Shown here: positions 25,475 through 33,524 of the stretch, one piece after another | How the letters are laid out: every line of letters starts with the position of its first letter | How positions within the stretch are numbered: the first letter of the stretch is position 1 | Origin: Hymenobacter yonginensis | GTDB lineage: Bacteria; Bacteroidota; Bacteroidia; Cytophagales; Hymenobacteraceae | NCBI RefSeq assembly: GCF_027625995.1 | Contig: NZ_CP115396.1 | Coordinates: 2,046,001 to 2,110,000 of the forward strand | Direction of reading: 5' to 3' | Length of the DNA stretch: 64,000 nt | The notes under the pieces: generated by a model | Database searches by the model: none | What the model saw: the letters and a program-made list of their open reading frames with translations, nothing else | What the model was told of the DNA's origin: nothing | Made by a program: the position numbers and the translations under genes

Positions 25475-27040
25475 TTATTTAAATATTGGTTTTAAGCCCA
25501 AATCAGCAAAAGCTTTCAAGATTATCTTTTTAGCCTCTTGTTCTTCGCGTCTGAGGACCATAAAAGAATCATGGATCGTTACTACTTGAGTGATACCGTT
25601 GGCTTTAAGGGCTTTTATTACAACGCCGTAAACCACATTGGCTTCTAGACGCTGCGCTAGCAATGCATTGTTAGCGTAATATTTAATCTTTTTTGACTTA
25701 TCTGCACCTCTTGGAAAGTCCCACTTCAACTGCTTGATGTTGCGGAACAGTTTATACAGATTAGGAAATTCTGTTTTAAACATCTCAAAGCACTGCTGTG
25801 TGAATAACCTTGTTTCAACACGCTTCAACTTTTGTTCAGCTACTGCAACTGCCTCCACTGCATTATTCGACTCACATTGCTGCCCATTAACTAGCAAAGT
25901 TTCGCATTTATTCTTTATCCGCGTCAATTCCTTTTGATGACGCACAACAGAACGCTCGCATTTCGCCAAGCTCAACTTTTCTTTCTTTTCGTAATCAGAA
26001 AAAAAGGCACGGTAGCAGATTCGTTTTGCTTGGTCTCTCGTGAAAGAAGCGTTATACCTCTTGTTATATGCATCTGCGAGGTACTCATAGATACCGTAAC
26101 GATCAGCAGTGTTATGCTTTTCATCAGCACACAACTGGCGAAACTTGATTACATCATCCTCGTATTCTACCTGTTGGAAAAACGATATCGCTTCATGACA
26201 CTCGGGTACAAACCGCTTGATTAGATATGCATTCACAATGCTCAGGAACCACGGCTGTGAACTGACTATATCTAACTCAGCTAATTCCTCCTCGGGCTCC
26301 CCATCGAAACGCACCCGTTTGCGTAAGTTTTTGATAATAGTGGTAATGAGTCCATGTAAACGTCCTGCAAACAAGCAGACGGTGGGTTCCAGTACAGGCG
26401 AGTAGTTAAACCGATCAATGATGGCGGAAGCAAGTGCCTCTGAATAGATATCACCCCTTCTCTCGCAGTCATTCTTGATGATTTCACGCGTAACAGCATC
26501 GTCTACCAACATCAGCTTATCCATGTTATCAATTACTAGCTGGCGGTATTCATCTATGACGCTATTCTTATAATTGATGCGATTCAATGCACCAATTTTG
26601 GTATAAACTACTTTACTAGTTTTCTTATCAACACTTTCTATATGTTTCTTAACAAATAGCTTATCATTAGATAGGAGTCTTTTGGGTATACGGTAAGATT
26701 TTGCTGTTTTAGCTGTTTTTGAGTAGAAACCATACTCTTTAAACACCCCTTCTGGCGATACCTGATTTACCTCTAACAATTCCGCATTTATCAATAAATC
26801 AATCACCAACTTATATCGGTTGCCGAAAATTGATTCTAATTTAAGAGAATGTATCTGTGTATAACCGTCAGGATTATTAGCCAACTTCAATCTAATCAAA
26901 TCTTGACACAATACAGTATAAAGGATAGCAACGTAATGTGTTACCTTTGCTATTGGCTTGTTACAACCTACTAGTGAATAGTTTAGGTGATCAATACTCA
27001 GATTAGGAGGCATGAAATAGTACTTACGGTTCGTTATCAT
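25475..27040 (-). CDS. Stand-alone palm-domain protein related to family-A DNA polymerases/T7-type RNA polymerases; candidate replication protein
   Basis: 521 aa. Three motifs occur in the order and spacing of the Pol A/T7-RNAP palm: motif A ELDIVSSQPWFLSI (D257), motif B RDQAKRICYRAFFSDY (R335, K339, F346; R-x3-K-x6-F/Y), and motif C VVTIHDSFMVL (H490, D491), preceded by a Q-rich helix LAQRLEANVVYGVVIKAL as in Pol A. No exonuclease or primase domain is seen; residues 1-200 look like a helical DNA-binding part with a winged-helix flavour. I do not recognise the exact family. With iterons 700 nt past its 3' end and an XRE regulator nearby, a role as replication polymerase/initiator of a plasmid-like element is the best guess (inferred). 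Confidence 0.55.
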   Translation of the reverse strand: MITNRKYYFMPPNLSIDHLNYSLVGCNKPIAKVTHYVAILYTVLCQDLIRLKLANNPDGYTQIHSLKLESIFGNRYKLVIDLLINAELLEVNQVSPEGVFKEYGFYSKTAKTAKSYRIPKRLLSNDKLFVKKHIESVDKKTSKVVYTKIGALNRINYKNSVIDEYRQLVIDNMDKLMLVDDAVTREIIKNDCERRGDIYSEALASAIIDRFNYSPVLEPTVCLFAGRLHGLITTIIKNLRKRVRFDGEPEEELAELDIVSSQPWFLSIVNAYLIKRFVPECHEAISFFQQVEYEDDVIKFRQLCADEKHNTADRYGIYEYLADAYNKRYNASFTRDQAKRICYRAFFSDYEKKEKLSLAKCERSVVRHQKELTRIKNKCETLLVNGQQCESNNAVEAVAVAEQKLKRVETRLFTQQCFEMFKTEFPNLYKLFRNIKQLKWDFPRGADKSKKIKYYANNALLAQRLEANVVYGVVIKALKANGITQVVTIHDSFMVLRREEQEAKKIILKAFADLGLKPIFK

Positions 27041-27381
27041 ACATATTATATATGTTGATCATATAATAGTTTTAATTAATTCATCTTTTTCTTTATAATT
27101 AGCTCACACCCGACACCACTACGCTGGTACTGCGTAGTGTCGGTGATACATTTACATTGTATGTAAGTTATACAGTGACTAGTAGAACAGTATACATTCT
27201 TACACTATGTCCGATAAAATGATGCCTGTAAAAACGAAGCAATCTTACAAACCCAGATCATACTTTATGTGAGAATATTTTTTGTTTATAATATTATTTT
27301 ATCCCACTATCAGTAGTTAAGCCAGATTAGGCTTCTCAATTCAACTCTAATGCAGATCAATCAAATTAATGAAAATATTTA
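27041..27381. other. Intergenic region between divergent genes
   Basis: AT-rich, no gene recognised. It contains an imperfect hairpin near 27109-27146 (CCGACACCACTACGC against GCGTAGTGTCGG), possibly a regulatory site for the leftward polymerase-like gene. Confidence 0.35.
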
Positions 27382-27413
27382 TTTGCATTGTAGATAACAT
27401 TATAATACCTTTG
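27382..27413 (+). promoter_or_regulatory. Consensus Bacteroidetes promoter
   Basis: TTTG at 27382-27385, a 20-nt spacer, TACCTTTG at 27406-27413: an exact fit to both elements. Transcription would start near 27420, after the GTG at 27413, which favours ATG 27434 as the true start of the next gene. Confidence 0.75.
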
Positions 27414-27433
27414 TGAAAAATATCTACAAAATC

Positions 27434-27970
27434 ATGAATATTGAACAAACAACAATCATTTCTCTAAACGAGTTATTTACCTTTCTAGTTACTGCTCAAC
27501 TGTCAGTTGATGACGATCCTACTATCTATGTAACCAAAACGGATGATGTATATAATTTAGCAACTGAATACGCTACTGCACAGCTCGATATGTATGATGC
27601 AGAAGATGTGCTTTACAATTTATGTGCATTACCCCAATGCCTTGAAGACGAAGAGTTTGGCTACTGCCTCTGGGATATAATGTTTGCTTTTGAGGATGAG
27701 TATCCACAGATTCAACCAAATCTTCCTATTAAAATAGTAGAGACCCTGATTGATTGGATAAAAATGAGGAGTGAAGCGCCGTTTGTTTTTAAAAAAAACA
27801 AGAAAATCCATGCAGTTGTGCTTGGCAAGCAATCTTCCAGCTCTTTCTTCATACCAATAACCATGTCAACATGGTTAAATGACAACTTTCTAAAATTTAA
27901 TAAATCGTATCCTTACGAAAGCGCATTTGGCTTGATGCGTTCTCATAAAATTTCATCGGTATTAGGTTAA
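27434..27970 (+). CDS. Hypothetical acidic protein, 178 aa
   Basis: Not recognised. Soluble, acidic and rich in aromatic residues (EDVLYNLCALPQCLEDEEFGYCLWDIMFAFEDEYP region), with a basic patch FKKNKKIH about two-thirds along. It has its own consensus promoter and a strong terminator, so it is a monocistronic island gene. No catalytic motif seen. Confidence 0.6.
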   Translation: MNIEQTTIISLNELFTFLVTAQLSVDDDPTIYVTKTDDVYNLATEYATAQLDMYDAEDVLYNLCALPQCLEDEEFGYCLWDIMFAFEDEYPQIQPNLPIKIVETLIDWIKMRSEAPFVFKKNKKIHAVVLGKQSSSSFFIPITMSTWLNDNFLKFNKSYPYESAFGLMRSHKISSVLG

Positions 27971-28055
27971 CATAAGATAATTCATCTTCGCTTTGATGCA
28001 TATTAAAGACACAATTTTTGCATATATCATTGCAGCGATTTGACCAGTATTTTAC

Positions 28056-28093
28056 AAACCCCAACACCAGAAATCCTACTGGTGTTGGGGTTT
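28056..28093. terminator. Perfect 15-bp stem terminator
   Basis: AAACCCCAACACCAG (28056-28070) pairs exactly with CTGGTGTTGGGGTTT (28079-28093) around an 8-nt loop. A/T runs on both sides allow action in both directions between convergent genes. Confidence 0.85.
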
Positions 28094-28157
28094 CTCTCTG
28101 TAGCGGGCTCTTTGCTAGTTATCCTAATCAAGTAAATACTGCACAGGACGATTGAGT

Positions 28158-28631
28158 CTAGTAGCCATACATCACCGGAATAGGCTGCATCCGTACCACA
28201 AAGTATTTCTGGCTACAACTTATTGCGACTCGGTATCTCTCACCATCCTCCTGAGCCTCACAATGCCCCTTTACCGAACTATTAAACATAGACCAGATAT
28301 ACATTGCAATCCGTTTAGGATCACGTTGAAGGTTGATGAGTTCAGTACTCATCCCTATTAGTTCAATACTTTGTGCTTGGTCGGAGTGATAGAGTTTATC
28401 CCTCTCATCCATTGCCTTATTATGCAAAGTGGCATCCAGCAACATTGCAACATCAAGCACTACTGGCTGAACCTTGGGATTGGTTACTCTCCGTTTTTCG
28501 TAGAGTAATTTTGCATATTCCTCATTCAACCGTTTCAAGTCACATGCTGGCTTGAATGCAGGTGAAGGTCTTTGGCTGTAAGCATCTACTGCGAACAATA
28601 GAATACCAATCAGTAATAAAGATTTAGGCAT
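28158..28631 (-). CDS. Secreted CAP/SCP-like protein (tentative)
   Basis: 157 aa from the ATG at 28631. An internal start is chosen because it begins a clean signal peptide (SLLLIGILLFAVDAYS). The mature part has HNKAMDERDKLYHSDQAQS near the middle and MYIWSMFNSSVKGH followed by YRVAISCS and a final KYFVVRMQP. This is the HN...HS...W...S...H pattern of CAP-superfamily domains in shortened form. Function unknown. It lies 16 nt downstream of the ADP-ribosylglycohydrolase gene in the same direction, so the two probably share a transcript. Confidence 0.5.
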   Translation of the reverse strand: MPKSLLLIGILLFAVDAYSQRPSPAFKPACDLKRLNEEYAKLLYEKRRVTNPKVQPVVLDVAMLLDATLHNKAMDERDKLYHSDQAQSIELIGMSTELINLQRDPKRIAMYIWSMFNSSVKGHCEAQEDGERYRVAISCSQKYFVVRMQPIPVMYGY

Positions 28632-28647
28632 AAACCAACAACGTTGA

Positions 28648-29613
28648 TCATGCCCATATTCTTGCGATGAACCGATCCGCCAAATCTTCAATATCATCAC
28701 GTCTAGCTACTACTTGCAGCCATGCTGGAATGATGATATCAATTTCGTTTGCGGCAAGCACACTTAACGGCGCTACCACAGCTGCTGTGGTGTCGGTATC
28801 GTTCCCAAGATTCACGGCTGCCAGCGCTGTGTCGGTAAACCCTACATGCTTCAGCAAGCACCAGACTGACGCTTCTAAGGTGTGAATCACATAGCCTGAT
28901 GATTGGATCTGGCTTACTGGCAATAGATGTAAGTTTCCATCCAGCACTTGGGTGAAGTGCTCTAACTCGTGTGTCAACTCATGCGAAAGCGTTGACGAAA
29001 TGCTATCACAAACATGTGTGTACGCTTGCATCTTATCTACTCCCTGCAAGAGTTGGTCTGCGAGTTCAAGGTAGATGAAACAGGCTAGCGCAGAACGAGG
29101 GTGCCGGTGGGTCACACTGGCAACCTGACCGATGAGCTTTTGCCGTTCTGATGCGTTTCCTGCTTGATACAAGGGGTGCAGCAGCAGCGGCAGGATTCTC
29201 ATCAGAGCCCCATTGCCATTGTCATACTCACCAGAGCCACCAGCTTCTTCAGCACGACACCCTTCCCGCATTCGCTCAATAGCAGCACGAGTGGCGATAC
29301 CCACATCGAATACCCCATCAACGGTCCAGTAATCAAAGTCGAGCCAATTCTGGAAGCGCCTACCTAGATCATCTACATCAATATGATCAGGTCCAGCATG
29401 GATGAAGGATTCTATGGTCGCAGCGGTGAGCGAAAAATCATCACTCCATGTGCCAGCTGGTTGATCAAACGTCCCATGCCCCCTCATGCCAGTAACAGGA
29501 TCCATCTCTCGCGCATACCGTGGCTCAAATTCTACTGGTACTCCTAATGCATCAGCAGTAGCAATGGCTAGTAGCAATCGCTTGGTTACCGTGGTGATCC
29601 TGTCTTTGTTCAT
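28648..29613 (-). CDS. ADP-ribosylglycohydrolase (DraG/ARH family)
   Basis: 321 aa, full family length. Metal-binding motifs are all present: ADALGVPVEFEPR, GTWSDDFSLTAA (S57, D58, D59), DNGNGALMRILP (residues 131-142), and NLGNDTDTTAAVVAPL (D272, D274, T275). These bind two magnesium ions and remove ADP-ribose from proteins or nucleic acids. No ADP-ribosyltransferase gene was recognised nearby, so the substrate is unknown. It could counter an island or phage ADP-ribosylating toxin (inferred). Confidence 0.85.
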   Translation of the reverse strand: MNKDRITTVTKRLLLAIATADALGVPVEFEPRYAREMDPVTGMRGHGTFDQPAGTWSDDFSLTAATIESFIHAGPDHIDVDDLGRRFQNWLDFDYWTVDGVFDVGIATRAAIERMREGCRAEEAGGSGEYDNGNGALMRILPLLLHPLYQAGNASERQKLIGQVASVTHRHPRSALACFIYLELADQLLQGVDKMQAYTHVCDSISSTLSHELTHELEHFTQVLDGNLHLLPVSQIQSSGYVIHTLEASVWCLLKHVGFTDTALAAVNLGNDTDTTAAVVAPLSVLAANEIDIIIPAWLQVVARRDDIEDLADRFIARIWA

Positions 29614-29729
29614 ATCAAAGTTTAAAGTTCTCCTTCTATACCCATCTCACCAGATTAAGGCATTATTCAATAGACAATGGACTGAAACAGACCTTATACA
29701 TTATATATATAGGTAAACTGTATCAATCA

Positions 29730-29921
29730 ATGTCTTATAAAGTTAAGCACTATTATAATAATGAAGAATATATTACGCGCAAGCAAATAGCCGAATTATA
29801 CAATATCTCTTTAACCCGACTACAACGCTTACTGGCGAAAGCCAATCTTACTGTTATCGTTGAAGGCACCCGCTTTTACTTCCTTCTACGCGACGTACAG
29901 ACTCTATTTTTAAAAAAATAA
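29730..29921 (+). CDS. Small MerR/excisionase-like HTH protein
   Basis: 63 aa. ITRKQIAELYNISLTRLQRLL is a helix-turn-helix, followed by a short beta wing (NLTVIVEGTRFYFLLRDV), the layout of MerR-type/excisionase proteins. It overlaps nothing and lies 9 nt before the next gene. It could be a recombination directionality factor or a regulator; the sequence does not decide. Confidence 0.55.
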   Translation: MSYKVKHYYNNEEYITRKQIAELYNISLTRLQRLLAKANLTVIVEGTRFYFLLRDVQTLFLKK

Positions 29922-29930
29922 TTCCTATCA

Positions 29931-30437
29931 ATGAATCATACATCCATATCATCGCTCACATCTACTATGCAACACCTAAAAACGTATGAAGCTTATGAAG
30001 CGGAAGTTGCCCTCCAAAACATTTCACAGCAGGATCTTGCTGCGTTGGCTGTTGCCCCTGAAGATACTCCCGTAATAAATGCGGAAGCCTTCTTTTATTA
30101 TCTGCATGATGTTTATGGTATCAGCTTAGCTAAACTACCAGCAGGGTTTGGCTTCACTCAGCAGGGAGCCAAAATCTCCTTGGTCTTCGGTGGCATCCCT
30201 GATCTTACGACTCTGCTTATCTTCTTCTCCGTGGTTCAAACAAAGCTCACAGCACTCAAGCTAGAAGGAATTAACCAAGTTACATTCAATGCTGGTACAC
30301 CAGATGAAGTAGTATACTATAATGTATCATCAATACTGAAACCTCATGCGACCCTTATACCAACTATCCTTGATCATGTTCAGACCATCCATACCCACAT
30401 GCTGAAAGATGAGCTCGATAATGGTAAGGTGAGCTGA
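29931..30437 (+). CDS. Hypothetical 168-aa protein
   Basis: Not recognised. Soluble, mildly acidic, with an alpha-helical N-terminus (MQHLKTYEAYEAEVALQNIS) and a hydrophobic stretch near residues 90-105 (LTTLLIFFSVVQTKLTAL). It follows the small HTH gene by 9 nt, which suggests a two-gene operon. Confidence 0.5.
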   Translation: MNHTSISSLTSTMQHLKTYEAYEAEVALQNISQQDLAALAVAPEDTPVINAEAFFYYLHDVYGISLAKLPAGFGFTQQGAKISLVFGGIPDLTTLLIFFSVVQTKLTALKLEGINQVTFNAGTPDEVVYYNVSSILKPHATLIPTILDHVQTIHTHMLKDELDNGKVS

Positions 30438-30532
30438 TCACCACTACAAGTTGTTAAGAAGCGAGTGGCACTAATGCAGGCTTGTTCCCAATACCTACAA
30501 TGCCGACAATGGTATGTTGCCTATTCAACGTA

Positions 30533-31225
30533 TTACATAGGCAACGTACTCACGCTTCTACCCGCAACTAAAAGCCTTTGTACAGCAGAGTGATAAAATG
30601 GTTTACCACGTCGAGTTCTAAACCCAGCTTCATTCAACTCGCTGACGATTTGCTGTAGAGAGCACCCTTGGGCTTGAAGCAATGAGCAAAGTTTTGCTGC
30701 CTGTTTGTTCTGAGGATTTTCGCGAGCATTCTTTTGGCGTACCTCTTTCCCCTTGTTACGGGCAGCGTCAGTTAGATTTTGAGAGGTACCAAGCTTGGCA
30801 CCACGGGCTTTTTTTGCCGCAAGTGCATCCTTGGTTCGTTTGCTGATAGTTTCACGCTCGTGCTGAGCAATCACAGCAAACAGTCCAACTGTGAGTGTGT
30901 TCGCATCCGGCATGTCGCAGCACACGAAATCAACCCCAGCGTCGCGAAGTGCGAAGATGAAGCCAGCATTACGGGACAGACGATCTAGCTTGGCAATAAG
31001 AAGGGTAGCCTTTTGAGACTGCGCAGAAGCGATGGCAGCTTGCAGCTGTGGTCGAGAATCCTTCTTTCCGCTCTCAATCTCCACGTACTCTTCAATTACT
31101 TGAGATTGGTCATGCACAAAAGATCGCACCGCTGCTTGTTGGGCTTCTAATCCCAAACCTGAATTGCCCTGCTTTTGAGTGGACACTCGGTAGTAAGTAA
31201 TATATCTTCTTGCGTGATTAATCAT
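30533..31225 (-). CDS. Serine recombinase (resolvase/invertase family)
   Basis: 230 aa. Catalytic S15 lies in ITYYRVSTQKQG; LIAKLDRLSRN and TVGLFAVIAQHERETISKRTKDAL are the conserved resolvase core motifs. The C-terminus contains an HTH of the Hin type (GCSLQQIVSELNEAGFRTRRG). Small serine recombinases of this size resolve multimers or invert DNA. In a plasmid-like island it may serve multimer resolution (inferred). An inverted repeat at its promoter could be a binding site. Confidence 0.85.
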   Translation of the reverse strand: MINHARRYITYYRVSTQKQGNSGLGLEAQQAAVRSFVHDQSQVIEEYVEIESGKKDSRPQLQAAIASAQSQKATLLIAKLDRLSRNAGFIFALRDAGVDFVCCDMPDANTLTVGLFAVIAQHERETISKRTKDALAAKKARGAKLGTSQNLTDAARNKGKEVRQKNARENPQNKQAAKLCSLLQAQGCSLQQIVSELNEAGFRTRRGKPFYHSAVQRLLVAGRSVSTLPM

Positions 31226-31244
31226 GTATCAGTTAATGCTCACA

Positions 31245-31295
31245 CAAAGATACGTCGAATGCGCATTACTTAAACGTGCATCTATGTAATGCGCA
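31245..31295 (-). promoter_or_regulatory. Resolvase promoter overlapped by a 10-bp inverted repeat
   Basis: On the minus strand TATCTTTG (31245-31252) is the -7 box. The inverted repeat TGCGCATTAC (31260-31269) / GTAATGCGCA (31286-31295) with a 16-nt gap brackets the -33 position, so a bound dimer would block transcription. Confidence 0.5.
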
Positions 31296-31373
31296 CAAAT
31301 GTACTTTATCAATATATCGCTATAATCGCGTCTTTTTAGTAAACCTACTGTGGGCTTGATCTCAAAATTTAAT

Positions 31374-31592
31374 TCATTCGCTGTCGAACACCCTGTTAAC
31401 CTTCATTCTCCTGATCAAAGATGCCACAGAGATCTTTACCTCTCTCCCAAATGCAGCAGAAATTTCACTGTAACGCTCCTTGCTAATGGCAATTTCAATA
31501 TCCCCATCAATAATAAGCCACCACCCAGAATCACTAGATCGTAGTGAACAGTCACGATCTGAATAACTCTTTATAGTATCTATAATGTTCAT
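31374..31592 (-). CDS. Hypothetical 72-aa protein
   Basis: Small soluble protein with a W-rich beta segment (SGWWLIIDGDIEIAIS) and a basic C-terminal part. Not recognised. The size and isolation leave some doubt that it is translated. Confidence 0.4.
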   Translation of the reverse strand: MNIIDTIKSYSDRDCSLRSSDSGWWLIIDGDIEIAISKERYSEISAAFGREVKISVASLIRRMKVNRVFDSE

Positions 31593-31898
31593 GTATTGTT
31601 TATGTTTTTTTGGACTAGTATTTTCATTCAGCAGTTAAAGTAGATAAATATACTTATTATATATTCTTTAAGCCCCTGCCCCTAATCAACTATCATTTTG
31701 ATTTGCATCTGCCATTAGAATACAGCTAAATAACGCTTTCATAGTCGCTGACAATATTGATGGATGGATGAGTATGAAACTTTTGCTACATACTGACAAA
31801 GCTCATTTCTAACGTGTAAAAGTTCTAGCACGACATGTACTAACCAGTCAAATCCCAAAAGCTACAAGCTTCTATATTATTTTGAGTGTTGCCGACTC
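31593..31898. other. 306-nt region without a recognised feature
   Basis: AT-rich, between the 72-aa gene and the end of the McrC-like gene. I see no gene, clear hairpin or repeat. Confidence 0.4.
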
Positions 31899-33524
31899 TC
31901 ATTTAAGCATTTCTTCTACTACAGCAGAATAGTATCCATCATCTAACCCTGGCTTAAATGAGTAAATACCAAAATCAAAATTACTTTTATATGATGTCAT
32001 TAATAATCTATCAGGCATTTTGTCGATATCTTTCCAATCATCGGATCTCAACCCACCTATCACATATGGACTCAGTATAAATGCTTTTTTATTAATTTCT
32101 ACCTCAGTACTTATGATTGAATCTTTATACTTATGTAGATCCGCAATTGCTTCGTTCAAAGATGAGGCAACCCTATATTTGGCGTCTAGAATCACAAGCA
32201 CCAGTGATTTATTGCCTTTGTTTTCCTCAAGCGTAATATCTGGTCTCATTTCAACAGAATAAGATATAATACTATCTGCCCTTGATACAGAGAATGGCTT
32301 AAATGTTCTTTGAAATGAAATAGATTTTCCTGAGGCAATATTTATTGTTATAGAAAGATTATCTTTTAATCTAGGAATTATTCCCTTATCGTCTCTTACA
32401 AATAATGAAGAGAGGTCAGGTATACTATAGCCAAAATTATTTGTCAAAACAGACAATATCTTAACAAAACACCATACCTCATATAAATCATATGTTCGAG
32501 CTACAGGTATACCTACATCAGCTTTTAGATGAAAGTCCACCCCGGCAAAAAATCTTTTTAACAAAGAATATGATTCTTTGTACCCATTAGCTTTTTGAAA
32601 TATAGAAGTCAGTCCTCTATCTTCTTTAGAAGGCGTGACATTTTGAAACATATGCAATCTAGTTAGAGAAGACAATACAGATTTATATTGCTCAGCGCGA
32701 AGTATCCATAATTCGATATCCCCTTCCCCTTCAGCTACCTTTGAGCCAGCACGACGTTTACTTAGATTAAGTTCATTGAGCTTATTCTTGCAACGGTTAA
32801 TAGCACTAATGATAACAATGATTTTACCTAACAAATAACGATGTTCGTAAATGTTATGAACATCCTGATAGGGTGATTCCCATACCTTGGAAGGAATATA
32901 CCTACCATGCTTATCAATAGCTACACCTCTTCTAAAAGAAGAATTAAGGTCTCCAGGAGTTATTCTTCTCGCCTTTGAAACATCGATTTGGCGCTTTTCA
33001 TTCAAATCTAAGTTAGTCTTAGCATTTTTTGAAATCAACATTATACTACTTTGCAATGCAGACAAATATTGTTTGCAATTAGCCAAAAATAAAAATGGAA
33101 AGCGCTCTGCATTAAATGAGTGCGACATTGATTTGTCAATATTTGACAAAGAATATATCGTTTTAATTGCACTAAATATATCCTTAAGCATGACATCATA
33201 TTCTTTCCTGATCAGCTTACTAACCGATGTATTAATATATATTTTTGATAAAACAACTTGCTTATTGTTGACAGTTAGCTCAATTGCAACTTCACCTGAA
33301 TAGAAACCAGTCGACCAAACCCACTTAATTATGGAATCAGACAAAATATCTCTTGACTGTCTGTAACCATTCACATAAAGCTCCATCGAGAGGAGCGAAT
33401 GCTTTGATGAGTTTTCTAGAATAAATGTATATTCATCTGATTCCCTAAAGAAGTTGGAATCATAGTCGTATGAGCTAATCATTAATAATTGCCCATCACT
33501 TGTCCGTTTGACTGTTAATTCCAA
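31899..33524 (-). CDS. McrC-like DUF2357 PD-(D/E)XK nuclease subunit
   Basis: 541 aa. The N-terminal beta-rich domain and central helices fit DUF2357 (KVWESPYQDVHNIYEHRYLLG near 213; YDLYEVWCFVKI near 345). The nuclease core is at the C-terminus: EMRPDITLE (D429), VLVILDAKYRV (D447, K449) and DLHKYKDSI (462-470). It is translated 10 nt inside the end of the AAA+ gene, so expression is coupled. In McrBC-type systems this subunit docks on the McrB hexamer and cuts DNA. Last gene of the methyltransferase-McrB-McrC operon. Confidence 0.8.
   Translation of the reverse strand: MELTVKRTSDGQLLMISSYDYDSNFFRESDEYTFILENSSKHSLLSMELYVNGYRQSRDILSDSIIKWVWSTGFYSGEVAIELTVNNKQVVLSKIYINTSVSKLIRKEYDVMLKDIFSAIKTIYSLSNIDKSMSHSFNAERFPFLFLANCKQYLSALQSSIMLISKNAKTNLDLNEKRQIDVSKARRITPGDLNSSFRRGVAIDKHGRYIPSKVWESPYQDVHNIYEHRYLLGKIIVIISAINRCKNKLNELNLSKRRAGSKVAEGEGDIELWILRAEQYKSVLSSLTRLHMFQNVTPSKEDRGLTSIFQKANGYKESYSLLKRFFAGVDFHLKADVGIPVARTYDLYEVWCFVKILSVLTNNFGYSIPDLSSLFVRDDKGIIPRLKDNLSITINIASGKSISFQRTFKPFSVSRADSIISYSVEMRPDITLEENKGNKSLVLVILDAKYRVASSLNEAIADLHKYKDSIISTEVEINKKAFILSPYVIGGLRSDDWKDIDKMPDRLLMTSYKSNFDFGIYSFKPGLDDGYYSAVVEEMLK

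Noticed and set aside
25475-27040. Reverse transcriptase identity for the 521-aa protein
   Set aside because: No YxDD box; the HDS motif C and R-x3-K-x6-F motif B point to the family-A/T7 palm instead.
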